Translations under genes and position numbers: made by a program
The notes under the pieces: generated by a model
What the model saw: the letters and a program-made list of their open reading frames with translations, nothing else
What the model was told of the DNA's origin: nothing
Database searches by the model: none
NCBI GenBank assembly: GCA_963812415.1
Contig: CAWEVH010000002.1
Span: 186,001-250,000, forward strand
Length of the DNA: 64,000 nt
Reading direction: 5' to 3'
Source: JACVRW01 sp963812415
GTDB lineage: Bacteria > Actinomycetota > Thermoleophilia > Solirubrobacterales > Thermoleophilaceae
Part shown: piece by piece, positions 9,112-20,202 of the stretch
How the letters are laid out: each line of letters starts with the position of its first letter
How positions within the stretch are numbered: the stretch's first letter is position 1

Positions 9112-9165
9112 CAGTGCTCCTCTCGGGATTGCTCGGGATAGCGGGCGGCCAGCCGGCTAGACGAT

Positions 9166-9774
9166 CTACGGGCGCTCACGGCGCGCACGGGCGGGCCGCT
9201 CGGCCGTTGCTTCCGGCGGCAGCGCCTGGCGCGTGGCCTGGGAGGGGCGTGCGGCGGGCGCTCGCGCCGAGCTGCCGGCGGCCGCGGCGGCCCTGCGCGG
9301 CCGGGTGCGGCGCGCCTCGGGCGGCGCCTGGCCGACCTCCGCCTCGCAGTAGGGGCAGATCTTCCAGCGCGGATCGAGCGGCTTGCCGCACACCGTGCAG
9401 GGCTCCTTGAGGCGGCGCAGGCAGCTCGGGCAGCGCAGGAAGGCCTTCTCGACCTCGAACCCGCAGTACTGGCAGTGCAGGTGCTCGAGGTTGGCGAGCC
9501 GCGCCTCGGCGGCCGCGATCTCGAGCTCGCGCTCGCGCACGTCCTCGATGTACTCGGGCGGCCGCACGATCAGGTAGACGATCGTGCCGACGAACGGGAA
9601 CAGCGAGGCCGCCGTGGCGCAGCCGACCAGCATCGGGTCGGCGATCCGCCTGCGTGCGTCCATGAAGGTCCAGAAGATCAGCGCAAGCCAGATCACGACC
9701 AGGAACAGCAGCAACAGGTTGACTGCCAGGTTGAGCCCGTCGTTCTCGATGCCGAAGACGGCGAGGGCACCCAT
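9166..9774 (-). CDS. Membrane protein with a double zinc ribbon
   Basis: The 202-residue protein starts with two membrane segments at about residues 14-36 and 48-67. A helical linker (about 75-95) follows, then paired zinc-ribbon motifs: CQYCGFEV, CPSC, CTVCGKPLDP and CPYCEAEVG, at about residues 100-148. The tail is rich in alanine, proline and arginine and is probably disordered. Such DZANK-like modules bind zinc and act in protein or nucleic-acid contacts; the specific role is unknown. It is divergent in character from ndk but on the same strand, 54 bp away. Confidence 0.8.
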   Translation of the reverse strand: MGALAVFGIENDGLNLAVNLLLLFLVVIWLALIFWTFMDARRRIADPMLVGCATAASLFPFVGTIVYLIVRPPEYIEDVRERELEIAAAEARLANLEHLHCQYCGFEVEKAFLRCPSCLRRLKEPCTVCGKPLDPRWKICPYCEAEVGQAPPEARRTRPRRAAAAAGSSARAPAARPSQATRQALPPEATAERPARARRERP

Positions 9775-9823
9775 AGGAGTGGCGAGTGTAGTGGGCGGTC
9801 CAGCCGTAAGAGGACGAGCGCGG

Positions 9824-9940
9824 CTAGAGGAAGAGCCGGCCCAGCGCGTAGCCGATCCCGAAGAAGACCAGGATCACGGTGGCCACGACGACCGCCACCA
9901 GGGCGATCATCGCTCCGAAGCGAGGGCCGTCGCCGTCCAT
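9824..9940 (-). CDS. 38-residue single-span membrane protein
   Basis: An ATG at 9940 preceded by GAGG at eight-base spacing encodes MDGDGPRFG followed by one strongly hydrophobic helix of about 24 residues, ending GYALGRLFL. The composition (charged start, uninterrupted valine/isoleucine/phenylalanine helix) is typical of real small membrane proteins and unlikely in shadow frames of this GC content. Function unknown. Confidence 0.55.
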   Translation of the reverse strand: MDGDGPRFGAMIALVAVVVATVILVFFGIGYALGRLFL

Positions 9941-9979
9941 CGAGGGAATCCTCGCAGGTGGAGCGGGTATGGAGCCCCT

Positions 9980-10642
9980 GTGACCGGCTTTTCTCGCAAC
10001 GCCCCGTCCACCGCCCGCACGCTCGTGATGGGCGACTGGAACCGGGTGATCCGCGACCCGATCGACCTGCTGCGCGCGACCTTCTTCCTGGGTGCCGCGT
10101 ACTTCCTGATCACCGGCCAGATCAGCGGCACGGGCAATCTGCTGGTTGGCGGCGTCGCCCTCCTCGTGGCGCGCATGGTCGACCTCCCACGGCTGTACGA
10201 CCTCGGCTTCACCATCGCGATGATTCTCACCGGCTGGGGCGAGGCGCTCGGTCTCTACGACCTCTGGAAGCCCTATGACAACGTCGTCCACGTGCTCGTG
10301 CCGATGCTCTGCTGCCAGGTCGCATACATCGCGCTGGCCAGGATCGAGGTGCTGCCCGACCTGCGTGACGACTTCTCCCCGCGGCACTACGCGGGGATCT
10401 TCACCGTCGCGTTCTCACTCGGAGTGGCGGTCGGCGGCGTCTGGGAGATCGTCGAGTGGACCTCGGACGCCGTCTTCGGCTCGAACCTCTCGATGGGGAA
10501 CGACGACACTGTGAGCGATCTCGTGTCGGACACGGTCGGCGCGGCGGCGGGCGGCCTGTTGCTCGTCGCGTGGACCAAGTACGGCTGGGGATCCGTTCGG
10601 CGGATTCCCGGTCAAAACCGCGGCGAGGACACCCACGCCTAG
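9980..10642 (+). CDS. DUF2238-like polytopic membrane protein
   Basis: This 220-residue protein has about six membrane segments. The late motif GGVWEIVEW followed by GNDDTVSDLVSDTVGAAAGG resembles the acidic signature of the DUF2238/YjdF family, whose function is unknown. The GTG at 9980 has GGAG five bases upstream. The frame is open far upstream, but that part lacks coding character and overlaps the zinc-ribbon gene. An ATG at 10028 (MGDWNRVIRDP) is an alternative start. The 3' end overlaps the convergent folC end by four bases. Confidence 0.75.
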   Translation: MTGFSRNAPSTARTLVMGDWNRVIRDPIDLLRATFFLGAAYFLITGQISGTGNLLVGGVALLVARMVDLPRLYDLGFTIAMILTGWGEALGLYDLWKPYDNVVHVLVPMLCCQVAYIALARIEVLPDLRDDFSPRHYAGIFTVAFSLGVAVGGVWEIVEWTSDAVFGSNLSMGNDDTVSDLVSDTVGAAAGGLLLVAWTKYGWGSVRRIPGQNRGEDTHA

Positions 10643-11883
10643 AGCGTCGACGCCCTGGCGCCCGTGCCGTCCCGCACGAGGTCGGCGATCAGGTAGATCG
10701 AGCCGGTCACGAGCACGCTGCCCGCGGGGCCCGCCAGCTCGCGCGCGCGGCGCAGCGCGGCACGCGGCTCGGCCACCGTCTCGGCCGGCGGCCCGCCCAG
10801 CTGCTGCTCGAGGCTCGTCAGCGTGGCGGGCGAGAGCGAGCGCGGGTTGGCCGGGCGCGTGAACACCACCCGGTCGAGTCGCGGCAGCAGGCTCCCGAGC
10901 ATCCCCGCGGCGTCCTTGTCGTCGAGCACGCCGATCACGCCGACGCGCGGGCGGCGCTCGCCGAGCACCTCGTCGAGCGACTCGGCCAGGGCGTGGGCGC
11001 CCTCGGGGTTGTGGGCGCCGTCGAAGACGGTCAGCGGAGCATCCGAGACCACGTCCAGCCGGCCGGGGATGCGCGTCTCCCGGGCGGCTCGCTCGACGCT
11101 CGCCCGCTCGAGCGGGCGCTCGAGGAACGCCTCGGCCGCGGCGGCGGCGAGCGCGAAGTTGCCGCGCTGGAAGGTCCCCGGCGCGCGCAGCGCGACCCCC
11201 AGGTCGGCCTCCGCAGGCACCAGGCGGGAACGGGTCCGGCGCGCGGTCCGGGCCGCCGCGGCGCGCGCCGCCGGATCGAGCCCGTGGCCGATCACGAGCG
11301 TCGAGTGGTCGCGCACGACCGCCAGCTTCTCCTCCGCGATGTCCTCGATGGTCGGCCCGAGCCAGCGCGTGTGCTCGAGACCGACGGACGTGAGCGCCTG
11401 CACCTTCGACGGCAGCACGTTGGTGGCGTCGTAGCGCCCACCGAGGCCGGCCTCGATCACGGCCACCTCGACCCCACGCCGCGCGAGCTCGTGGTAGGCC
11501 GCCGCGGTGAGCGCCTCGAACTGGGTCACGCGATCGTCGGGCGCCTCGGTCCGGTTGACCATCTCGGCCGCCTGCGCCGCCCGCGCGACGGCCGCCGCGA
11601 AGTCCTCCTCCGGCACCGGCTCCTCCCCCACCTCCACCCGCTCGCGGAACGAGCCCAGGTGCGGCGAGGTGTAGCTGCCGGTGGCGAGGCCGTGGCGCTC
11701 GAGGATCGCGGCGACGAAGCGCACGCTCGACGACTTGCCGTTCGAGCCCACCACGTGTATCGACGCGAAGCGACGCTGCGGCAGCCCGAGCACGGTCATC
11801 AGCCGGTGCATGCGGTCGAGCCCGAAGCGCATGCCGAACAGCTCGAGCCCGAGCAGGTACTCCTCGGCCTGGCGGGCGTTCAC
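10639..11883 (-). CDS. folC: FolC, dihydrofolate/folylpolyglutamate synthase
   Basis: The 414-residue Mur-ligase-type enzyme adds glutamate to dihydropteroate or folates with ATP. The P-loop VGSNGKSS lies at residues 45-52, the omega-loop region around TSPHLGSFRERV at 68-79, and GLGGRYDATNVL and SVGLEHTRWLG near 145-170. The C-terminal domain carries FDGAHNPEGA. The start is a GTG whose GTGA overlaps the stop of valS, so folC is translationally coupled to valS. Length and motifs are normal. Confidence 0.95.
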   Translation of the reverse strand: MNARQAEEYLLGLELFGMRFGLDRMHRLMTVLGLPQRRFASIHVVGSNGKSSSVRFVAAILERHGLATGSYTSPHLGSFRERVEVGEEPVPEEDFAAAVARAAQAAEMVNRTEAPDDRVTQFEALTAAAYHELARRGVEVAVIEAGLGGRYDATNVLPSKVQALTSVGLEHTRWLGPTIEDIAEEKLAVVRDHSTLVIGHGLDPAARAAAARTARRTRSRLVPAEADLGVALRAPGTFQRGNFALAAAAAEAFLERPLERASVERAARETRIPGRLDVVSDAPLTVFDGAHNPEGAHALAESLDEVLGERRPRVGVIGVLDDKDAAGMLGSLLPRLDRVVFTRPANPRSLSPATLTSLEQQLGGPPAETVAEPRAALRRARELAGPAGSVLVTGSIYLIADLVRDGTGARASTL

Positions 11884-14507
11884 CTCTCCCCCAGGCGCTC
11901 GAGCGCCTCGCGGTACTCCTCGAGCTTGCGGCGCTGCTCCTCCACCACCTCGGGCGGCGCCTTCGCCACGAAGCCCTCGTTGGCGAGCTTGCGCTCGGCC
12001 CGCTCGACCTCGGCGCGGAGCGCCTCGCGCTTGGCCTCGATGCGCCGCGCAGCCTCGCCGGCGTCGAAGGCCTCCGAGGGGAGCACCAGCACCGCGCCGC
12101 CCGGGATCGGCAGCGTGGCGAGCACGTCCCCGTTGCCGTCGTCGGCCTCCACGAACTCGTAGCGCGCCAGCCGTGCCACGTGGTCGCGCACGGTCGCGTC
12201 GGCGTCCGCGGCGAAGCGGGCCCTGATCGGCTTGCCCGCCTTCGCGTTCACCTCGTCGCGGTAGCGGCGCAGCACGGTGACCGACTCGATCAGCCGGGCC
12301 AGCTCCGCCTCCGCCGCCTCGTCGAGGCGCGCCCGGTCGGGCACCGGCCAGGGCGCCACGGCGAGCAGCCCGCGCTCGCCCGGCATGAGCGACCAGATCT
12401 CCTCGGTCACGAACGGCATCACCGGGTGCAGCAGCTCGAGCGAGCGCTCGAGCGCGTGCAGCAGCACGGCGGACACCGCCGCGTTGTCCTCCTCGTAGAG
12501 CCGCGGCTTCGCCAGCTCGAGGTACCAGTCGCAGAGCTCGGACCAGAAGGCGTCGTAGAGCTCGAGCGCGGCGTGCGAGAAGCGGAAGCCGTCGAGCTGC
12601 TCGGTCACCCGCTCGGCGTGCCGCTCGAGCCGCGACACGATCCAGCGGTCCTCGACCGTCGCGGCGGCGGCCGGGTCGGGGTCGACCTCGGACACCCGCA
12701 GCAGGATCAGGCGCGAGGCGTTCCAGAGCTTGTTCGCCAGGTCGCGGCCCTGCCCGACTCGCTCCTCGTTGAAGCGCACGTCCTGGGAGGACGACATGGC
12801 CAGCAGCCCGAAGCGGAGCGCGTCGGCGCCGTAGGCCGGGAACTCGCCGCCCTCCTCGTAGACCGGCGGCCGCGGCCCGCCCTTGATGAGGTCGGCGGGG
12901 TCGATGCCGGTGCCGAGCGACTTCGACATACGGCGCCCGTCCGGCGCCTGGATCACCGAGTGGATGTTCACGTCGGTGAACGGCACCTCGCCGGTCAGCT
13001 CCACGCCGAACATCATCATGCGGGCCACCCAGAGGAAGATGATGTCGCGCGCCGTGGAGAGCACGTCGGTGGGGTAGAAGGCGTCGAGCTGCTCCGTCTC
13101 GCGCGGCCAGCCGAGCGTCGCGAACGGCCAGAGCCCGGACGAGAACCAGGTGTCGAGCACGTCCGGATCGCGCTCCCAGCCCTCACCCTCGGGCGCGCTC
13201 TCGCCGACGTAGGTCTCCTCGCCGCGGTACCAGACCGGCAACTGGTGACCCCACCAGAGCTGGCGCGAGATGCACCAGGGCCGGATGTTCTCGAGCCAGT
13301 TCAGGTACACGCCCGTCCAGGGCTTCTCGGGGTGGAAGCTCACGCGGCCGTCGCGCGCGGCCTCGATCGCCGGGCGGGCGAGCTGGTTCATGTCGCAGAA
13401 CCACTGGAGGGAGATCAGCGGCTCGATCCGCCGTCCCGAACGGTGCGAGTGCGGCACGTCGTGCTCGTAGGGCTGGCTCCCCGAGACGAGGCCCTCCTCG
13501 CGCAGCGCCAGCACCACGGCGTCGCGCGCCTCGTCCACGCCCATCCCGCGGAAGCGCTCGGGGGCCGCGTCCGTTATGCGGCCGTCCTCGCCGATCACGG
13601 ACACCTCGTCGAGGCCGTGAGCGCGGCCGATCTCGAAGTCGGCGGGATCGTGGGCGGGCGTGACCTTGAGCGCCCCGGTGCCGAACTCGGGATCCACGTG
13701 CTCGTCGGCGATGATCGGCAGCCGGCGCCCGACGAGCGGCAGGATCGCGGCCTCTCCCACGAGGCGCGAGTAGCGCGCGTCGCCCGGGTTCACGGCGATC
13801 GCGGTGTCCGCGAGCATCGTCTCCGGCCTGACGGTCGCGATCGTGACCGATCCGGAGCCGGACTCGAGCGGGTACTCGATCATGTAGAGCGTGTCCTCGA
13901 CCGTCCGCTGCTCGACCTCGAGGTCGGAGATGGCGGTGCCGAGGCCGGGGTCCCAGTTGACCATGTAGTTGTCGCGGTAGACGAGCCCCTTCTCGTACAG
14001 GCGCGCGAACACGTACATCACCGCGCGCACGTAGTCGTCGTCCATCGTGAAGCGCTCGTCGGCGTAGTCGAGCGAGGCGCCGAGCGCGCGGAACTGGCTC
14101 AAGATCGTGTCGCCGTACTCGCGCCGCCACTCCCAGACGCGCCTCACGAACTCCTCGCGGCCGATCTCGGCGCGGCTCGAGCCGGCCGCCTCCAGCTGCT
14201 TCTCCACCTGACGCTGCGTCGCGATCCCCGCGTGGTCGGTGCCGAAGATCCACTTCGAGCGCCGGCCGCGCATGCGCGCGACCCGCATGCAGGCGTCCTG
14301 GATCGAGGCGTTGAGCGCGTGGCCCATGTGCAGGTTGCCGGTCACGTTCGGCGGAGGCACGGCGATGGAGAAGTTCTCGCTCGCGCTGCCTGCCGGCTCG
14401 GGGCTGAACACCCCGGCTCGCTCCCAGCGCTCGAACACGCGCGCCTCCACCTCGCCCGGCTCGTAGCGGGTGCGCTCCTCGAGGGTCTTCAGGCGGTCGC
14501 CGGCCAT
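11880..14507 (-). CDS. valS: Valyl-tRNA synthetase
   Basis: The 875-residue class I aminoacyl-tRNA synthetase has the HIGH-type motif HMGH at residues 60-63 (PPPNVTGNLHMGHALN) and MSKSLGTGIDP, the KMSKS equivalent, near residue 526. The CP1 editing domain between them includes TVRPETMLADTAIAVNPGD. The C-terminal coiled coil (about 810-870, RIEAKREALRAEVERAERKLANEGF) is the tRNA-binding arm typical of ValS. It lies in the order MBL hydrolase, valS, folC on the minus strand. No indel was needed over 2.6 kb, so the local sequence quality is good. Confidence 0.97.
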   Translation of the reverse strand: MAGDRLKTLEERTRYEPGEVEARVFERWERAGVFSPEPAGSASENFSIAVPPPNVTGNLHMGHALNASIQDACMRVARMRGRRSKWIFGTDHAGIATQRQVEKQLEAAGSSRAEIGREEFVRRVWEWRREYGDTILSQFRALGASLDYADERFTMDDDYVRAVMYVFARLYEKGLVYRDNYMVNWDPGLGTAISDLEVEQRTVEDTLYMIEYPLESGSGSVTIATVRPETMLADTAIAVNPGDARYSRLVGEAAILPLVGRRLPIIADEHVDPEFGTGALKVTPAHDPADFEIGRAHGLDEVSVIGEDGRITDAAPERFRGMGVDEARDAVVLALREEGLVSGSQPYEHDVPHSHRSGRRIEPLISLQWFCDMNQLARPAIEAARDGRVSFHPEKPWTGVYLNWLENIRPWCISRQLWWGHQLPVWYRGEETYVGESAPEGEGWERDPDVLDTWFSSGLWPFATLGWPRETEQLDAFYPTDVLSTARDIIFLWVARMMMFGVELTGEVPFTDVNIHSVIQAPDGRRMSKSLGTGIDPADLIKGGPRPPVYEEGGEFPAYGADALRFGLLAMSSSQDVRFNEERVGQGRDLANKLWNASRLILLRVSEVDPDPAAAATVEDRWIVSRLERHAERVTEQLDGFRFSHAALELYDAFWSELCDWYLELAKPRLYEEDNAAVSAVLLHALERSLELLHPVMPFVTEEIWSLMPGERGLLAVAPWPVPDRARLDEAAEAELARLIESVTVLRRYRDEVNAKAGKPIRARFAADADATVRDHVARLARYEFVEADDGNGDVLATLPIPGGAVLVLPSEAFDAGEAARRIEAKREALRAEVERAERKLANEGFVAKAPPEVVEEQRRKLEEYREALERLGER

Positions 14508-14532
14508 CGGCGGGAAAGTCTCGCAGCCCGCG

Positions 14533-15200
14533 CTACGGGTCCGGCAGCGCCGCGACGAAGTCGACGAACTTGCGCGTGTCGCGCAGCGGGCGGCCGTGCC
14601 CGAACAGGACCAGCTTCGGCTCGAGCGGGGCGAGCTTGCGGGCCGAGCGGCGATTCTCCACGGGGTCGGCCGTGAGGTAGGGCTTGGGATCGTTGAGGCC
14701 GGGCACGCCGGTGGTCACGTTCACGTTGTTCAGCACGTCGCCGAGGATGAGCACGCCGTCGGACTCGCGCCAGTAGGCCACGTGGCCGGGGGTGTGGCCC
14801 GGCACGTCGATCACCCGGAAGCCGGCCACCTCGTCGCCTTCGCGCAGCGAACGATCGACGTTGCGGCCGGGGCCGGCCCAGTACTTCATCGCGAGGCGGT
14901 TGAACGGGTTCGAGGCCTGGCCGTCGGCCATCAGGTCCGGCTCCTCGGCCCAGGACACGTCGCGCTCGCCGACCCAGTAGGGAAGGCCGAGCTTGCCGCA
15001 CACCTCGTCCGACGCGCCCTGGTGGTCGGGGTGGGCGTGGGTGAGCGCGTGGGCGCTCACGCTCTCGCCCTCGAGCTGGCGCAGGATCCGCCTGCCCGCC
15101 CGGCGCGTGCCCGCGTCGATCAGCACGTCCTCCACCAGGTAGACGTTGATCGCGTCCGGCGGGAAGCCCTTCAGCTGCCGGACGCCATCGGAGAGTTCTT

Positions 15201-15204
<4 letters not shown>
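14533..15204 (-). CDS. Metallo-beta-lactamase-fold hydrolase
   Basis: This 223-residue MBL-fold protein has the metal motif THAHPDHQG near residues 56-64. Further ligand regions are VIDVPGHTPGHVAYW and LILGDVLNNVN, and GHGRPLRD lies near the end, the layout of glyoxalase II-like hydrolases. The substrate is unknown. The only reasonable start is the TTG at 15204, which overlaps the clpX stop as TTGA, so its translation is probably coupled to clpX. It lies between clpX and valS in one minus-strand run. Confidence 0.82.
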
Positions 15205-16490
<1,286 letters not shown>

Positions 16491-16517
16491 AAATCTCTCC
16501 TCAGAGAGCCGAGGGTA

Positions 16518-17180
<663 letters not shown>

Positions 17181-17207
17181 AGGGTGGGCGAGTCTAGCGA
17201 GCGGCGG

Positions 17208-18608
17208 CTAGGAGCCGGGCGTCCAGATCTCGCCCGAGCCCCGCTCGGCGCCCTCCTTGTCGGGCGTCCAGAGCTTCTCGCGCGCGGCGGCCTTCTCGAC
17301 CGGAATGGCCGTGGCGTGCTCGACCACGAGATCGACGGCCTTGCGCATCGCGATGTCCTCGCGGAGGGCGTCGTCGGCGCCCTGGGCGCGGGCGCGCTTC
17401 AGGGCGCGCTTCAGCTGCTTGTCGCTCGCGTCGGGCGGGGCGGCGGCACGCAGCGCCTCGTCCACCTCGTCGTCGGTGACCTCGATTCCCTCCGCGGCGA
17501 CGATCGCGGCGAGCACCGCCTCGCGCTTGAGCGCGGTCTCGGCCTCCGGCTCCGACTCGGTCACGAGCTCCTCCTCGGTCTTGCCGCTGAACTCGAGGTA
17601 GCGCTGCGGGTCGAGCCCCTGCTGGGCGAGCCGGCGCGCCGTGCGGTGCCACATCTCGTGCGCCTTGGAGTGCACGAGCTCGTGCGGGACCTCGATCGTC
17701 GCACCCGCCACCACCGCGTCCACGGCCGCCTCGCGGAACTCGACCTCGACCTGCTGCCCGTCGGCCTCCTTGAGACGCTCCTCGAGCTCCGCGCGCAGCT
17801 CGTCGAGCGAGTCGTAGCCGCCGGCCTCGACGGCGAAGTCGTCGTCGAGCTCGGGCAGGCGCTTCTCCTTGACCTCCTTGACCTCGACGGCGAAGACGGC
17901 TTCCTTGCCCGCCAGGTGCTCCGCCTGGTAGTCGTCGGGGAAGGTGACGTTCACCGAGCGCTCCTCGCCCGCGCCGGCGCCCACGAGCTGGTCCTCGAAG
18001 CCGGGGATCAGCCGGCCGGAGCCAAGCTCGGCCACGTGGCCGCGGGCGCTTCCGCCCTCGAACTCCTCGCCGTCGATACGACCGGCGAAGTCCATCACCA
18101 CGAAGTCGCCGTCGGCCGCCTCGCGCTCCACGGTCTCGAGGGACGCGAGCGCCTCGCGCATGCGCTCCAGCTCGGCCTTCAGCGCCTCCGGGTCGACGCC
18201 CGGTTCGCGGCGGCCGACCTCGACGCCCTTGTAGTCGCCCAGCTTCGCGGGCGGCACGATCCCGACCTCGATGGTGAACGCGAGCGGCGAGCCCTTCTCG
18301 GGAAGGTCGGACAGGTCCACCTTGGGGTCGCCGACGGCGGTGATGCCCGCGGCCGTGAGCGCCTCCTCGTACCAGGCCGGCAGGCCGCGCCGAACCGCCT
18401 CGTCGAGCACGGCCTCGCGGCCGACCTGCTGGATCACCACCCGCGAGGGGACCTTGCCGGCGCGGAAGCCGGGCACGCGCATCTCGCGCCCGATCTCCGA
18501 CGCGGCGGTCTCCATCTCGCGCTCGAGCGCGGCGCTCGCCACCTCGACGTCCACGCGCACGCGCGAGTCGCCGAGCTCGGTCGTCTTCGTGGTCACGGCC
18601 CCGGTCAT
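17208..18608 (-). CDS. tig: Trigger factor, ribosome-associated chaperone and PPIase
   Basis: The 466-residue chaperone has the ribosome-binding signature region GFRAGKVPSRVV at about residues 48-59. The FKBP-type PPIase domain is at about 155-240 (DGDFVVMDFAGRIDGEEFEGG), and a long helical C-terminal arm domain follows. It is first in the tig-clpP-clpX run and folds nascent chains next to the degradation machinery. Start choice: the ATG (MTGAVTTKTTELGDSRVRVDVEV) fits the family N-terminus. Confidence 0.95.
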   Translation of the reverse strand: MTGAVTTKTTELGDSRVRVDVEVASAALEREMETAASEIGREMRVPGFRAGKVPSRVVIQQVGREAVLDEAVRRGLPAWYEEALTAAGITAVGDPKVDLSDLPEKGSPLAFTIEVGIVPPAKLGDYKGVEVGRREPGVDPEALKAELERMREALASLETVEREAADGDFVVMDFAGRIDGEEFEGGSARGHVAELGSGRLIPGFEDQLVGAGAGEERSVNVTFPDDYQAEHLAGKEAVFAVEVKEVKEKRLPELDDDFAVEAGGYDSLDELRAELEERLKEADGQQVEVEFREAAVDAVVAGATIEVPHELVHSKAHEMWHRTARRLAQQGLDPQRYLEFSGKTEEELVTESEPEAETALKREAVLAAIVAAEGIEVTDDEVDEALRAAAPPDASDKQLKRALKRARAQGADDALREDIAMRKAVDLVVEHATAIPVEKAAAREKLWTPDKEGAERGSGEIWTPGS

Positions 18609-18648
18609 CGGGCGCTGACGATAGCCGAGGCGCGTAGGCTCCCGCTCC

Positions 18649-18795
18649 GTGCGCCGGGGAGCGAGCGAACGGCTTCAGGCCTGGGTGATCACCGGCCCGC
18701 TCGGGCATCTGTGGAGCGCGCTCGCCGACATCGTGGTGCTGCTGGCCCGCTACGCGCGGGCGCGCGTCGTGCGCTCGCGCACGCCCGGCCCGTAG
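18649..18795 (+). CDS. Small 48-residue protein, divergent from tig
   Basis: A GTG at 18649 opens a 48-residue frame reading through ERLQAWVITGPLGHLW and then a short amphipathic or membrane-like helix (ALADIVVLLARYARAR). The composition, with two tryptophans and a hydrophobic helix, looks like a real small protein rather than shadow. It starts 40 bp from the divergent tig start. Its last 46 bases overlap the end of the convergent membrane-protein gene. Function unknown. Confidence 0.45.
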   Translation: MRRGASERLQAWVITGPLGHLWSALADIVVLLARYARARVVRSRTPGP

Positions 18796-19031
18796 GACGC
18801 AAGGTCGAGCACGAACGCGAACACGACCCAGAACCACTCGATCCCCTCGACGCCGCCGACCGGCGACCACGCGAGCGCGTAGACCAGCGTGGTGAGCGGG
18901 AGGAAGATCAGGCCCGCGAACGGGAGCAGCCAGGAGTCGTAGGCGCGCTCGACGTCGTTGCCGAAGATCCACACCATCGCGAGCGCGAAGCGCGGGAAGA
19001 ATCCGGCGGTGAGGGCGAGCAGGCAACCCAT
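18750..19031 (-). CDS. 93-residue membrane protein
   Basis: Starting at ATG 19031 the protein has an immediate hydrophobic segment (MGCLLALTAGFFPRFALAMVWIFG). Two more follow around residues 36-56 and 68-84, with a short polar C-terminus. It resembles the small three-span hypothetical membrane proteins common in actinobacteria. A longer upstream extension in the same frame is a shadow of the DUF202 gene. Function unknown. Confidence 0.65.
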   Translation of the reverse strand: MGCLLALTAGFFPRFALAMVWIFGNDVERAYDSWLLPFAGLIFLPLTTLVYALAWSPVGGVEGIEWFWVVFAFVLDLASYGPGVRERTTRARA

Positions 19032-19042
19032 CGACGGGAATC

Positions 19043-19399
19043 CTACGCCTGGGTGAGGATGACCACGAGCGTGCCGAGCGCCAGCGCCATCGCGACCAGG
19101 CTGAGCGCGAGCGCGCCGCGGTCGCCGAGGGCCGACCAGTCGCCGCGCTCGAGCGCCCGTTCGACCTGGTGGCGGCGCACCGCCGCGCCGGCGAACACGC
19201 ACGCCGCAAGCAGCGCGTAGGCGCAGCCGAGCACGACGTACGCGGTGCGGCCCTTGTCGACGAGCTCCGGCACCACCCCGCCGACCGCCACGGCGGCCGT
19301 GGAGGCGGCGATACCCGAGCGCCACCAGGCGAGCCAGGTGCGCTCGGCCGCGAGACGGGTGCGCCGCGTCACGTCGTCGGAGCTATCCGGCTCGCTCAC
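19043..19399 (-). CDS. DUF202 (YidH-like) membrane protein
   Basis: The 118-residue protein carries the DUF202 signature LAAERTWLAWWRSGIA at residues 16-31, followed by membrane helices at about 28-48, 55-75 and 95-117. Members are inner-membrane proteins of unknown function. The GTG at 19399 lies inside the last codons of the upstream YihY-family gene, which it overlaps by 17 bases. Confidence 0.85.
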   Translation of the reverse strand: MSEPDSSDDVTRRTRLAAERTWLAWWRSGIAASTAAVAVGGVVPELVDKGRTAYVVLGCAYALLAACVFAGAAVRRHQVERALERGDWSALGDRGALALSLVAMALALGTLVVILTQA

Positions 19400-20202
19400 G
19401 CGCCCTCCGGCGGGTGACTCGCTCGATCTGCGCGCCGTACAGCTCGCTCGTCACCGCCCCGACCACCGCTCCGATCACGATCACGAAACCCATCACGACC
19501 AGGAACGATTGCAGCGCGAAGGCGATCCCGATCAGCCCGTAGCGGTCGGCCGACCAGGTCATGAGGACCGGGAGGTAGATCCCCGACGCGACGGTCGCGA
19601 GCGCGGCGAGCACGCCCGACACGAGCGCGCCGGGCGCGAGCCGGCGCCATTCGATCCGACCGCGGAGCAGGATCATCGGCGTGTCCGAGCCAGAGCGCGA
19701 AGCCGGTGACCGTCGAGGCGGCGATGGCGAGCACGATGCCGGCCTCGCGAAACGTCTCGCGCAGCGGTCCCGAGATCACGATCCAGGCGCCGAAGGCGGC
19801 GAGCCAGACGAGGCTCCGCCACGCCTCCCGGAGCGGCGCCTTGTCGACCTCGTAGGAGCGCTCGAACATCCGCTGCATGGCCCGCGAGAACGACGTCGTG
19901 GAGAGGATCAGGATGATGATCGAGACCCACGTGACGGCGCTCTCGGTCTCGCCCGCGCTGTTGAAGAGCGCACGCATGCTGCGCTCGGCGCTGCCGCTCA
20001 GGTTGAAGGCGTCGTCGATCTTGTCGGCGAGGTCCCCCTCCCCCGGGCCGAAGGCCGCGGCCACGACGAGGAACGGGATCAGCGACGTGAACGCCTGGGC
20101 CGCCAGCACCGTCGCCTGCTGGGAGCCCTCGATCTCGACGAAGCGACGCAGGCTGCGAGCGGCGAAGTCGACGGCCGCGCCGGGAAGCTCGGGGCCCCTC
20201 AA
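19383..20202 (-). CDS. YihY/BrkB-family membrane protein, with one frameshift
   Basis: The protein begins LRGPELPGAAVDFAARSLRRF at a TTG that overlaps the stop of the LuxR gene (TTGA). It runs through the family motifs QQATVLAAQAFTSLIPF, RAMQRMFERSYEV and AWRSLVWLAAFGAWIVI. Near 19692 the frame breaks, and skipping one extra base joins GFALWL to TPMILLRGRIEWRRLAPGALV, the expected YihY continuation, ending at 19383. The corrected length is about 272 residues with six membrane spans. The family was once misnamed RNase BN; its real function is unknown. A second paralogue lies at 26.4-27.3 kb. Confidence 0.82.

Noticed and set aside
9584..9979. 132-residue N-terminal extension of the DUF2238-like protein
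   Set aside because: It overlaps the zinc-ribbon gene on the other strand, has no hydrophobic or domain pattern, and a good GTG with GGAG is present at 9980.
12180..14675. 831-residue open frame on the plus strand
   Set aside because: It is the shadow of valS; the valS frame holds the complete synthetase motifs.
18682..18691. GGTGATCACC palindrome
   Set aside because: It lies inside a likely coding frame (codons for W-V-I-T) and away from a promoter position.
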